From Dechloromonas sp. (GTDB lineage Bacteria > Pseudomonadota > Gammaproteobacteria > Burkholderiales > Rhodocyclaceae): a DNA stretch of 42,052 nucleotides. The notes beneath the pieces are model-generated. The model searched no databases. It had not been told where the DNA came from and saw only the letters and a list, made by a program, of their open reading frames with translations. The position numbers were made by a program, and so were the translations under genes. Within the stretch, counting starts at the first letter, position 1. Each line of letters starts with the position of its first letter. Positions 7,448 through 13,061 of this stretch are shown here, piece after piece. The stretch covers positions 1 to 42,052 of the forward strand of contig JAABQV010000022.1 in NCBI GenBank assembly GCA_011391255.1. The letters run 5' to 3'.

Positions 7448-7746
7448 GATTCATGCACCGGAACACAGAAGATTTCAGCCCCCTCTGGAATATCTACATC
7501 GGCGATGTGACGCAGGTCAGCTTTTTTGGTGTTTTCAATAATCCCGGCAAACCCAACTGATTCCCACTTGAATACGTGGAGAGCACGGCCTAGCTTAATG
7601 CGCCCGTTCTCGCGGGTTACGTCGCCTGCAAAAATCCAGCCCCGATCTACGACAATGATTGCTCGGTTTCCGGCTGGTTGTTCTTTGACTGAATCAGCGC
7701 GGGCATATTCGACTTCGTTGATTTTGATAGTTTCGATTGCGTTCAT
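7435..7746 (-). CDS. DUF6948-like early protein
   Basis: A 103-aa protein. The middle resembles small phage proteins grouped as DUF6948: VVDRGWIFAGDV, then a loop, GRALHVFKWES, GFAGIIEN and a conserved end VPVHESWGL. The ATG at 7746 follows AAGGAG with good spacing. An in-frame GTG at 7812 would add a hydrophobic segment but has no binding site. Function is unknown for the family. It precedes the Gly-X gene with a 13-base overlap. Confidence 0.6.
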   Translation of the reverse strand: MNAIETIKINEVEYARADSVKEQPAGNRAIIVVDRGWIFAGDVTRENGRIKLGRALHVFKWESVGFAGIIENTKKADLRHIADVDIPEGAEIFCVPVHESWGL

Positions 7747-7865
7747 TTTGTTGCTCCTTGGTATAAAAATTAGTAACACCCATCCCGCCGCCGTGATAAT
7801 TCCAAGACTCACAGCAATAAGTTGTTTAAGGTCAGTGACTCTTGACCGTCGCTGGTGGGTGATCG

Positions 7866-7958
7866 TCAGTTATGAGTAACCACCCACAACTCTGTTTTGC
7901 TCTTGCTCGTCCTGTACTTCCTGATTTCAAGAATCTCGTCGTCAGTCATGGTCTTCAT
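7866..7958 (-). CDS. Possible 30-aa peptide in an otherwise open gap
   Basis: The 306-bp stretch 7747-8052 has no clear gene. On the minus strand it holds one short ORF starting MKTMTDDEILEIRKYRTSKS, whose composition resembles real early-phage peptides, although no good ribosome binding site precedes it. Nothing else is seen in the gap except a short hydrophobic extension in frame with the DUF6948-like gene. Confidence 0.22.
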   Translation of the reverse strand: MKTMTDDEILEIRKYRTSKSKTELWVVTHN

Positions 7959-8052
7959 CTTTTTTTAGGTTGTCGGCCATCACACCACCCGCCAACAAGC
8001 CAACCTGGTGCTCGGCGTCGCCCGGCGCACGGCTTTGCTGATCTTGCGTGAC

Positions 8053-8163
8053 TCAAGCAAACAGCGCAGCGGGTACAGACTCGTTATCGTGCGGCATGGT
8101 GTAGCGGTGGCAGTTGTTGCGGCTCTGGCAGTTGTTGCCGGCGCAGCGGGTATTTGTGGTCAT
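8053..8163 (-). CDS. 36-aa cysteine-rich early protein
   Basis: A small gene below usual size limits. It encodes MTTNTRCAGNNCQSRNNCHR followed by a polar tail. The pattern C-x4-C-x5-C then RY matches tiny phage proteins of the CxGxxCxxRxxCxRY kind, probably a metal-binding or disulphide knuckle. It is translationally coupled to the Gp157 gene: the sequence AATGATGACC gives an ATG overlapping the Gp157 stop and a second ATG directly after it. Function unknown. Confidence 0.55.
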   Translation of the reverse strand: MTTNTRCAGNNCQSRNNCHRYTMPHDNESVPAALFA

Positions 8164-8657
8164 CATTTGATCCTTAACGAAGTGCCGCGTGTAAGGCGTG
8201 CGCCAGGTACGTTGTAGCCGTCTTTGATCGCTGCCTTGACCATTCCCTTATCTAGAACGTACATAACAGGCACTTCCTTGAAGTAGTCACGCGGGATCAG
8301 TGATTCGTCATCAACCGTTACAGCCTCGGGGTTCTGTGCGATTGATACGCAAAACCACGGACATTCGATTTTCTGAATGCCGGCGACTTCCATGTTTGTC
8401 TTGAGGTATGTCTTCAGGCTTTCGGCGCGTTTTTCGATTGCCTTGCGACGTTCGGCTAGTTGCTGCTCTGCCTCTTTGATCTGCTTGGCGTCAGACTCAA
8501 GATTGCGGAAAACAGCAGCGACGTTCTTTCCTTTCTCGACAAGATCAGTGCTTTCGCCTTCTAGCGTATCGAGAATGGTTTGGTCGTCAAGGTCAATGTC
8601 GTGCAGCTTGTCGGCTAATGCGCGATGCTCTGCGGCCAGTATGAATAGAGCGGTCAT
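8163..8657 (-). CDS. Siphovirus Gp157 family protein
   Basis: A 164-aa protein with the layout of the Gp157 family: a long N-terminal coiled coil (residues about 10-90, including EQQLAERRKAIEKRAESLKTYL) and a C-terminal part ending VPGARLTRGTSLRIK. Gp157 proteins sit in phage recombination operons next to single-strand-annealing or binding proteins; a Streptococcus phage member has been linked to phage resistance. Here the single-strand-binding candidate lies just upstream. The start at 8657 follows TTGGAAAAC. Confidence 0.85.
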   Translation of the reverse strand: MTALFILAAEHRALADKLHDIDLDDQTILDTLEGESTDLVEKGKNVAAVFRNLESDAKQIKEAEQQLAERRKAIEKRAESLKTYLKTNMEVAGIQKIECPWFCVSIAQNPEAVTVDDESLIPRDYFKEVPVMYVLDKGMVKAAIKDGYNVPGARLTRGTSLRIK

Positions 8658-8702
8658 TTGTTTTCCAATTGCGCCAGCTTGTTAGGCCGGCGCGTTGTTA
8701 GG

Positions 8703-9329
8703 TCAGAACGGGATTGCTGACTCTTCGTCGTAATCGCTCTTTGCAGTTGCTTTCGATCCTTTCCACTCAGGGGCGCGTTTAATCGCTTCCTGTAATTTCT
8801 CGTGGAAACTTTCAAATAGCGCCATGTCAGGGTTATCCATATCGAAAAGGATGTTTCCATGTACCGGCGCTGGCTTGGCATCCTTGAGCGCCGTTGGTAG
8901 CTTGGTCAGCCCTGCTACGTTGGAGTAAGTCTTTCCGTTGTTTTCGCTGGTGGTCACATTGACCATGCAATACGCGCCCATAAGCTTTGAAATATCGAAT
9001 GCCTTGGCCTCGTCGTCGGTGAAGTCACGACCGCGCCAGCTAGCCAGGTCACGGCGCAGGCCGGACTTTTCATGCAGGCTGACGGTGTAGCTTTTCTTGA
9101 TGGTCATCGGCATGGTGCGGCCCTCAACTTCAACGGTCAGCGGCTGGCCGTCATCATCCTCGCCGAACAATTCCCATCCGATTTGAATCTTGTGCTGATC
9201 TTTCGGGCCGTACTGGCCTTCGCTGTGCTGCGTGCCAAGATCAATCAGCGAATAGCAACGTCCGATGAATGCGCCAGAAGGAACGCGTTTGAAGTTGCTG
9301 CCGCCTGAGTCTGATGCGATAAATGCCAT
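8703..9329 (-). CDS. Probable single-stranded-DNA-binding protein
   Basis: A 208-aa protein starting MAFIASDSGGSNFKRVPSG and ending in an acidic tail, DYDEESAIPF. That tail closely resembles the DDEIPF tips by which SSB proteins recruit partners. The body is beta-rich and resembles phage proteins annotated DUF669/NGO0469-like, next to Gp157 in many recombination modules. A strong AAGGAG site precedes the ATG at 9329. A role in coating or annealing single-stranded phage DNA is inferred from the tail and neighbours; no OB-fold motif can be proven by eye. Confidence 0.65.
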   Translation of the reverse strand: MAFIASDSGGSNFKRVPSGAFIGRCYSLIDLGTQHSEGQYGPKDQHKIQIGWELFGEDDDGQPLTVEVEGRTMPMTIKKSYTVSLHEKSGLRRDLASWRGRDFTDDEAKAFDISKLMGAYCMVNVTTSENNGKTYSNVAGLTKLPTALKDAKPAPVHGNILFDMDNPDMALFESFHEKLQEAIKRAPEWKGSKATAKSDYDEESAIPF

Positions 9330-9445
9330 TTTGATTCTCCTTGAGTTTCAACCGGCTTAGTCGGTGCCGGATTACCGTTAAACATTTCTTCAAATTGTTG
9401 AAATTCTTGCCAGTGACGCAATCCGCCGTCGTCATCGGAGTCCAT
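9245..9445 (-). CDS. Small early protein overlapping the SSB-like gene
   Basis: A 66-aa ORF beginning MDSDDDGGLRHWQEFQQFEE, two bases after the stop of the previous gene, so it can be read by coupling. The first 40 residues look like genuine acidic protein sequence and include the binding site for the next gene. The last 28 residues lie in another frame over the SSB-like gene and may be simple run-on to the next stop. An 85-bp overlap is large for this compact operon, so the call is moderate. Confidence 0.45.
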   Translation of the reverse strand: MDSDDDGGLRHWQEFQQFEEMFNGNPAPTKPVETQGESKWHLSHQTQAAATSNAFLLAHSSDVAIR

Positions 9446-9447
9446 GA

Positions 9448-9678
9448 TTAAGCTGCCAGTTGAATCGGCGCTTTCATTGCCGCCAGTTCGCTGTCATCAA
9501 CCAGCAGGCTATAGCCGTCATCGGAGAACAGATCGATGTTCTCGGTGGTGCCGTCTGACATGGTGACAACCAGATAGCGGCAATAGAAAGCGCCGCCCAT
9601 TTCCTCGCTGCGCACAACGCGCTTGATCGGCGTCAGTTCGATTTTTGTTACGTTGTGTAGCTGCGTATCTGCTCGCAT
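9448..9678 (-). CDS. Conserved small early protein
   Basis: A 76-aa protein, MRADTQLHNVTKIELTPIKR, followed by a beta-rich section and VVTMSDGTTENIDLFSDDGY. It resembles small phage proteins that carry a T-x-E-x-x-D/E-I-x-L-F-S motif, of unknown function. The ATG at 9678 follows AAGGAG with seven-base spacing; a start at 9750 would run through the structured region upstream. Confidence 0.6.
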   Translation of the reverse strand: MRADTQLHNVTKIELTPIKRVVRSEEMGGAFYCRYLVVTMSDGTTENIDLFSDDGYSLLVDDSELAAMKAPIQLAA

Positions 9679-9698
9679 GTCTTTCTCCTTGTGTTGGT

Positions 9699-9824
9699 AA
9701 TGCCGGCGCTTCGCTAACGACTCGGGCCTTTGGCCTTGCGTGCAATGCACCTATGCGCCGGCATTTCTAAGCACTCTCAAACGCTAGGGCCAATTCCCAT
9801 CACTGCGTCTGCAGAAAGTGCTTA
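9699..9824. other. Structured intergenic region with nested inverted repeats
   Basis: Two perfect inverted repeats follow each other in the 154-bp gap: arms AATGCCGGCGC (9699-9709) and GCGCCGGCATT (9755-9765), then TAAGCACT (9768-9775) and AGTGCTTA (9817-9824). The first loop itself contains GTGCA-A-TGCAC and GGCCTTTGGCC. No T-run follows, so it is not a simple terminator. On the early transcript it could be a processing site, an antitermination-type RNA or a small RNA. Confidence 0.4.
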
Positions 9825-9832
9825 CAAATTGG

Positions 9833-10006
9833 TTAAGCTGCGAACGCCAGGACAGCCAGCAGCCCAAACAAGACGGAAATCACAATCATTGCGTCCGCCA
9901 TGGAATTAGCGATCTTCATTTCTTGCGCAAACTCTTCGCTGCGAAATGTGCTGTTACGGACAAAGCGGAAATCGCGCTCGGTTGGTGATGCGAATTTTGT
10001 TTTCAT
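9833..10006 (-). CDS. 57-aa single-pass membrane protein
   Basis: A first-gene position in the leftward early operon. The ATG at 10006 follows GAGAGGGTAAG. The N-terminal 35 residues are charged (MKTKFASPTERDFRFVRNST) and the C-terminal 20 residues form one transmembrane helix (AMIVISVLFGLLAVLAFAA) ending at the stop, so it is probably tail-anchored with the N-terminus inside. First early genes of this kind often act on the host envelope or host proteins, but the role is unknown. Confidence 0.6.
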   Translation of the reverse strand: MKTKFASPTERDFRFVRNSTFRSEEFAQEMKIANSMADAMIVISVLFGLLAVLAFAA

Positions 10007-10154
10007 TTTCTTACCCTCTCGACGTGTTTTAAGCGTGTGCGTCCTTGGTGTTACACAACGAACCAGCTAGGTTTGACGAGATATTGCTTGTCGTCTTTTC
10101 CGCCCTTGCCCACCTGGGGCGCCGGCTGCATCGTGTTGTTTGTTGCTTGGATGT

Positions 10155-10173
10155 ATTACACAACACGTGTAAT
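10155..10173. promoter_or_regulatory. Operator, left site 1
   Basis: A perfect inverted repeat: ATTACAC, five-base spacer AACAC, GTGTAAT. It covers the -10 hexamer and part of the spacer of the leftward promoter. The same TACAC-N5-GTGTA half-site spacing recurs at the cro start (12260-12274), so one protein, most likely the cI repressor, should bind both. Confidence 0.75.
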
Positions 10174-10183
10174 GCTTTGTCAA
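10155..10183 (-). promoter_or_regulatory. Early leftward promoter (PL-like)
   Basis: On the minus strand a perfect -35 TTGACA (10178-10183) is separated by 17 bp from TGTAAT (10155-10160), one mismatch from the sigma70 consensus. Transcription would start near 10148, about 140 bases before the first gene at 10006. Operators overlap both hexamers, so it should be repressor-controlled and drive genes down to the integrase. Confidence 0.8.
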
Positions 10184-10196
10184 ACAGTTTGTGTAG
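10180..10196. promoter_or_regulatory. Operator, left site 2 (imperfect)
   Basis: TCAAAC-AGTTT-GTGTAG fits the same operator plan with one good half and overlaps the -35 hexamer. Its centre is about 24 bp from left site 1, which would suit cooperative binding as in lambda OL. An isolated half-site TTACAC also occurs at 10051. Confidence 0.45.
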
Positions 10197-10234
10197 TTTT
10201 TTGGTAAAATCTTCCCGTCGCCAAAACGATGGCG

Positions 10235-10257
10235 AAAAAAATCCCGCGCTCGGCGGG
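10235..10257 (-). terminator. Terminator of the lysogeny operon
   Basis: On the minus strand CCCGC and GCGGG form a stem with a five-base loop, followed by A and then seven T. It lies 21 bases after the last gene of the repressor operon (10278). This would stop repressor-operon transcripts before they enter the early promoter. A second small hairpin (TCGCC/GGCGA, 10218-10235) follows. The rest of the 271-bp gap 10007-10277 holds only promoter and operators. Confidence 0.7.
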
Positions 10258-10277
10258 TTTATTGGGGGTGCGTGATG

Positions 10278-10505
10278 CTAGATGTTTTCGTAAGGGTCGT
10301 AGTCTTGCCGTTGCGCTCTGCTATTCCGGCAATCATCACTTGCGGGTTGTTTGTTTTGCTGGTGATGCTCGGCGTCGGCCTCGATGTTTTGTATCTTCGC
10401 TTTAAGCTTTTCGTTCTCGGCTTTTAAGTCTGAGTGTTCGCGCAACAGTCCACGAACGTCGACAACGTGCCGCCAGAAATTAAAGATGTCGCGAATTGAA
10501 ATCAA
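10278..10505 (-). CDS. Small coiled-coil protein of the lysogeny operon
   Basis: A 75-aa protein with a strong coiled coil at residues about 18-50 (LLREHSDLKAENEKLKAKIQ), leucines at heptad spacing, then a Gln/Asn/Asp-rich tail. The only available start is TTG at 10505, with no clear ribosome binding site, so the true start may differ. It is the last gene before the operon terminator. Function not recognised; it could form a dimer or bind a partner. Confidence 0.45.
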   Translation of the reverse strand: MISIRDIFNFWRHVVDVRGLLREHSDLKAENEKLKAKIQNIEADAEHHQQNKQPASDDCRNSRAQRQDYDPYENI

Positions 10506-10542
10506 TGACTGAGTTTGTAGGGGGTTTATATGCGTGAAGAGA

Positions 10543-10746
10543 CTAAGAACCAGGCGGAAGGTGGTCTGCTAGAAGGATTTGTAACTTTCGTAGATCCGCA
10601 ACAGCCGATGAGTCAAACACTACGTCGAGCACTTCGCCGTTCTTTTGAAGTAAGCGTAGACCAAACGGGCCTTTGTCGTGAACAAAAGCCTGAAGGCCCA
10701 CAACAACCCGAGAGTATGAGAAGTCACGGTCCGGATTGATGGTCAT
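10543..10746 (-). CDS. Small protein of the lysogeny operon
   Basis: A 67-aa protein (MTINPDRDFSYSRVVVGLQA and on) with a beta-rich first half and a helical end (SSAVADLRKLQILLADHL). It begins at an ATG overlapping the lipoprotein stop (ATGA), so it is co-translated with that gene. There is no membrane segment. Family and function are unknown. Confidence 0.55.
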   Translation of the reverse strand: MTINPDRDFSYSRVVVGLQAFVHDKGPFGLRLLQKNGEVLDVVFDSSAVADLRKLQILLADHLPPGS

Positions 10747-11096
10747 TTATCTATGCACTCGAACACGATCTCTGCGCGTGGCCAGTTGCCAAGAATGTGG
10801 GGCGGTGTAGATATGGTTTCGGTTAGCACGCGATACTTTTTGCCTTGCTGTTCGCAATGGCGTGTCGCTCTGGTTTCGGCGTCATTCAACGCGGCGGCTA
10901 CTGGTATGTACCCGGTTGAGCTTTGGCTGAACACTCGGTAGTTGGTGGAAGTCTGCGGTGCGTTTATTTGTGTTGTTTGGCCAGGATAAACAGCCCCTTC
11001 AAATCCAGATCTGGTGGAAGATGGTGACACCGGGCCATAAACAGCGCATCCGGCCATGAGTGTTGCGGTCAACGCCAGAAGTAGGTCGGTTTTCAT
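10743..11096 (-). CDS. Lipoprotein co-expressed with the repressor
   Basis: A 117-aa protein with a typical lipoprotein signal: MKTDLLLALTATLMAGC, where Cys17 would be lipidated after cleavage at the LMAG lipobox. No Asp follows the Cys, so outer-membrane sorting is likely. The mature part has two further Cys residues (RHCEQQ and FECID) that could pair. It overlaps the genes on both sides (ATGA). Because it is transcribed from the repressor gene, it should be made in the lysogen. Phage lipoproteins such as T5 Llp block superinfection by masking receptors; a similar role here is inference. Confidence 0.75.
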   Translation of the reverse strand: MKTDLLLALTATLMAGCAVYGPVSPSSTRSGFEGAVYPGQTTQINAPQTSTNYRVFSQSSTGYIPVAAALNDAETRATRHCEQQGKKYRVLTETISTPPHILGNWPRAEIVFECIDK

Positions 11097-11485
11097 TGGT
11101 TTTCTCTCAGGCCGTCTTTATGGAATAGGTTAAGTATCGTTTCATAAGCAGCTATCAATATTATTGACTCGATCAAAATCACGACCGGCACAAAAAATCC
11201 CCACCAGCTTGAATAAGTTGGGGGATCAAACCAAAGGTGAGCGCCAATGTACAGGTTTGTTAAAACCGTCATCGATAATGCTATCTCGCCATTGTGACGA
11301 GCGCCGACTTTTCCAATCCCGTCGGCCAGTCCTCGCCATCCAATATGTGCGTTTATCAGCAGCCATGCGCAAATGGCAACGCTCCAGCCGCCAGTCCAGA
11401 ATGAAGAAATTATCGAGATTGCCGCAAAAACAACCGATATACCAACTGATAAAACAAGCAGAAACCCTGAAAACGCTTTAATCAT
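11093..11485 (-). CDS. Four-helix inner-membrane protein co-expressed with the repressor
   Basis: A 130-aa hydrophobic protein with about four transmembrane helices: AFSGFLLVLSVGISVVFAA, then SVAICAWLLINAHIGW, a helix around MTVLTNLYIGAHLWF and WGFFVPVVILIESIILIAAY. The ATG at 11485 overlaps the end of the repressor gene by eight bases, so it is translated with the repressor in the lysogen. Next is the lipoprotein gene, again overlapping. The placement fits a superinfection-exclusion or host-modifying protein, but no family is recognised. Confidence 0.7.
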   Translation of the reverse strand: MIKAFSGFLLVLSVGISVVFAAISIISSFWTGGWSVAICAWLLINAHIGWRGLADGIGKVGARHNGEIALSMTVLTNLYIGAHLWFDPPTYSSWWGFFVPVVILIESIILIAAYETILNLFHKDGLRENQ

Positions 11486-12200
11486 CTTCCCACTTCCCAA
11501 TAACTTTCCCGACTACGGAGAATTCTTCGTATATCGGCGGATGACTGTCGTTAAGTGGGCGTAACCAGCATCGCCCGGCATCCTTCGTGAACACCTTGAA
11601 TGTAACTTCGTGCGTTCCTTGCAGCTTGGCAATGATGCGGTCACCGTTTTCAGGCGTCCTGTTTTCAGGATCTACGAAGATGATGCAGCCTTCGGGGTAG
11701 GTCTTTCCGAATCTGGCCGTCATCGAGTCGCCGACTACGCGCAGTGCGAAGGTTCGATCTCCGTTCGTTTTGAGAAATGGCAGCCATCGTTCGGCATAGC
11801 CTGGCTCGTAAATATCAACTGCTTCAGTCCACCCGCCAGCTTGCACCCATGAGATAAGCGGAATTCTGTTTTGTACGTCCGGCGCTGCCTGGACGTTCTG
11901 ATTAGATTGTCCGCCTTGTGACTGGATTTGGGTATTAGACGAAGGTAATGGTTGTGGTTTTGAATACGTCAAAAACTGTGGCAAAACACCATTTTTTATG
12001 TAAGCAACATTTGCCTTGTAGAGCATGGCTGCTTCAATTATTTTTTCTTTTGGAACGCCTCTTGTTTTCCAGTTTGTAGCCGACTGATCCGATCCACCGA
12101 GCGCTTTTGCAATCTCGGTGAAGTCTTTTGCACCTGAAGCCTTTCCTATTTCAAGCAGTCGCTTTGCCGTTTCGTGGATTGGTTTTTCTGTCTCGTTCAT
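11478..12200 (-). CDS. cI: LexA-like phage repressor (cI)
   Basis: A 240-aa lysogeny repressor. Residues 10-65 form the CI-type helix-turn-helix (FTEIAKALGGSDQSATNWK). Residues 110-240 are the S24 self-cleavage domain: cleavage site Ala121-Gly122 in WVQAGG, nucleophile Ser159 in GDSM and Lys202 in VTFK. RecA-dependent autocleavage and induction by DNA damage are therefore expected. The linker (80-110) is Gln/Asn-rich. I start at ATG 12200; an upstream in-frame ATG at 12242 lies within the operators. It is divergent from the cro-like gene and heads an operon with a membrane protein and a lipoprotein. Confidence 0.93.
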   Translation of the reverse strand: MNETEKPIHETAKRLLEIGKASGAKDFTEIAKALGGSDQSATNWKTRGVPKEKIIEAAMLYKANVAYIKNGVLPQFLTYSKPQPLPSSNTQIQSQGGQSNQNVQAAPDVQNRIPLISWVQAGGWTEAVDIYEPGYAERWLPFLKTNGDRTFALRVVGDSMTARFGKTYPEGCIIFVDPENRTPENGDRIIAKLQGTHEVTFKVFTKDAGRCWLRPLNDSHPPIYEEFSVVGKVIGKWEDD

Positions 12201-12219
12201 GCCGTCAACGATAAAACTT

Positions 12220-12275
12220 TTACACAAATCGTTGCTACACATAACGATTTCGTCTAGACTACACGGCATGTGTAA
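12220..12275. promoter_or_regulatory. Immunity-region operators (OR-like)
   Basis: Three copies of the TTACAC-N5-GTGTAA plan lie between cI and cro: TTACAC-AAATC-GTTGCT (12220-12236, one good half), CTACAC-ATAAC-GATTTC (12236-12252, one good half) and TACAC-GGCAT-GTGTA (12260-12274, both halves perfect). A separate perfect inverted repeat, AAATCGTT/AACGATTT (12226-12233 and 12243-12250), overlaps the first two. The strongest site covers the start codon of the cro-like gene. Confidence 0.6.
12232..12260 (+). promoter_or_regulatory. Rightward early promoter (PR-like)
   Basis: TTGCTA (12232-12237), 17-bp spacer, TAGACT (12255-12260). Each hexamer has two mismatches to sigma70 consensus. The -10 ends seven bases before the ATG at 12268, so transcription should begin at or next to the start codon, giving a leaderless or nearly leaderless mRNA. 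Confidence 0.55.
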
Positions 12276-12465
12276 AGATCGTGACATTATCAATCTCCTT
12301 GGCGGGCCATCAAAGGTCGCAAAAGACTTCGGGTTCTCTGTGCAGCGCGTCTGCAACTGGGGAGTTCGCGGCATACCCGCTGACGTAATTCTTGATAGCC
12401 CTGAATTTGCGGCAAAGATTTATGAAGTCGGATATGAACGCGGCACCGCCAAAGAGGCCGCCTGA
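12268..12465 (+). CDS. Cro-like regulator
   Basis: A 65-aa protein with a compact helix-turn-helix: DIINLLGGPSKVAKDFGFSV, then QRVCNWGVRGIPADVIL. The pattern LGGxxKVA...VxxWxxRGIPA is typical of Cro/YdaS-like phage regulators. It is divergent from cI across shared operators, so it should favour lytic growth by repressing cI. There is no Shine-Dalgarno sequence before the ATG, in line with the predicted leaderless start. Longer in-frame starts (back to 12118) would run through the operators and into cI antisense. Confidence 0.8.
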   Translation: MCKDRDIINLLGGPSKVAKDFGFSVQRVCNWGVRGIPADVILDSPEFAAKIYEVGYERGTAKEAA

Positions 12466-12511
12466 TGATTTTCCAGTTGTCTACCTCCGTCGGCAGCAAT
12501 GCCGAGCTTTG

Positions 12512-12545
12512 CCGGTCTGGCCTTCGGGCTGGATCGGTTTTTTTT
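12512..12545 (+). terminator. Strong intrinsic terminator with UUCG loop after cro
   Basis: An 11-bp stem (12512-12522 with 12527-12537, three G-T pairs) is closed by a TTCG tetraloop and followed directly by eight T (12538-12545). It lies between the cro-like gene and the RHH gene on the same strand, like lambda tR1. A 30-aa ORF (12465-12557) crosses it with TGATG and TAATG overlaps, but is more likely incidental. Confidence 0.8.
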
Positions 12546-12556
12546 GGGGCGAATTA

Positions 12557-12769
12557 ATGTCGACCGCAGGAATGATCGAGATCCGTTTCGAGGTAGATGC
12601 CGACGAAACGAATGTGCTTGAGGGGTATTGCAAGGGCACAGGAAAAAGCAAAACGGTTGTCATGCGCCGGATCCTCAAAGAGTGGTCAGAAGCAAAAGCC
12701 CATGAGGCAACTCTAGTTCTCCGCTTCGCTGGCGGAAACGGAAGCGAATCGGAGAGCAATCGGAAATGA
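12557..12769 (+). CDS. Ribbon-helix-helix regulator
   Basis: A 70-aa protein with the Arc/CopG plan: a strand MIEIRFEVDADE, helix TNVLEGYCKG, then helix SKTVVMRRILKEWSEAK. RHH dimers bind DNA through the paired strand. I take the ATG at 12557; ATG 12572 is also possible and would begin with the strand. The binding site upstream is weak (GGGGCG). It is just downstream of the UUCG terminator, so it depends on read-through or on its own promoter. It probably regulates phage genes. Confidence 0.6.
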   Translation: MSTAGMIEIRFEVDADETNVLEGYCKGTGKSKTVVMRRILKEWSEAKAHEATLVLRFAGGNGSESESNRK

Positions 12770-12771
12770 GC

Positions 12772-12799
12772 AGCGCTTTTACAGGTGCCGCTTTTTTTT
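12772..12799 (+). terminator. Weak terminator-like site after the RHH gene
   Basis: A short stem AGCG/CGCT with a 13-base loop, followed by eight T. The stem is weak, but the T run matches that of the stronger terminator at 12512-12545. It may act as a second partial stop on the rightward early transcript. Confidence 0.3.
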
Positions 12800-12848
12800 G
12801 TGCCAAAAACGCTATGTGCGGTAAGCAACCGACAAGGATTAATTTCCT

Positions 12849-13061
12849 ATGACCGACCTTTATCACGCAGGCGGTGGCGTTGGAATCTCCAGCTTCAGAG
12901 CCAACACAGAGAAGCAGCGCGTTATGGCGGGCGCTTCAATCACGCCGACGATGCAGAAATGCACGTCATGCGGCAAGCGCCGGACTGTTGTTACCGGAAA
13001 AATCACAAAGGCCGTGCGGTTTGTTTGCTGTTCGTGCCACTCACCGAGAGCGATCGCTTAA
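12849..13061 (+). CDS. Small zinc-ribbon-like protein
   Basis: A 70-aa protein with CTSCGKRR and, about 20 residues later, FVCCSCHS. The two pairs of cysteines could bind zinc. The first 30 residues are polar and have no family signature. AGGA precedes the ATG with a long spacer. The stop overlaps the next start (TAATG), which opens an unbroken chain of coupled genes to 16032. Possibly a replication or regulatory accessory factor; not recognised further. Confidence 0.6.
   Translation: MTDLYHAGGGVGISSFRANTEKQRVMAGASITPTMQKCTSCGKRRTVVTGKITKAVRFVCCSCHSPRAIA

Noticed and set aside
6986..7510. Plus-strand ORF of 174 aa coding mostly (Val-Ala)n
   Set aside because: It is the complement of the hexanucleotide array; the minus frame has coupled neighbours and fits the operon, the plus frame has neither.
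8008..8217. Plus-strand 69-aa ORF in the early region
   Set aside because: It lies antisense to the 36-aa cysteine-rich gene and the end of Gp157, without a binding site or family pattern.
12201..12374. Longer cI ORF starting at 12374
   Set aside because: The extra codons cross the operators and the cro coding region; they are not part of a repressor family sequence.
12465..12557. 30-aa ORF bridging cro and the RHH gene with TGATG and TAATG overlaps
   Set aside because: It runs straight through the UUCG terminator and has no family features; the overlaps are tempting but probably incidental.
12785..13060. N-terminal extension of the 111-aa gene to a 203-aa ORF
   Set aside because: The extension overlaps the zinc-protein gene in another frame, has no ribosome binding site and is rich in Arg/Trp/Cys like a shadow frame.
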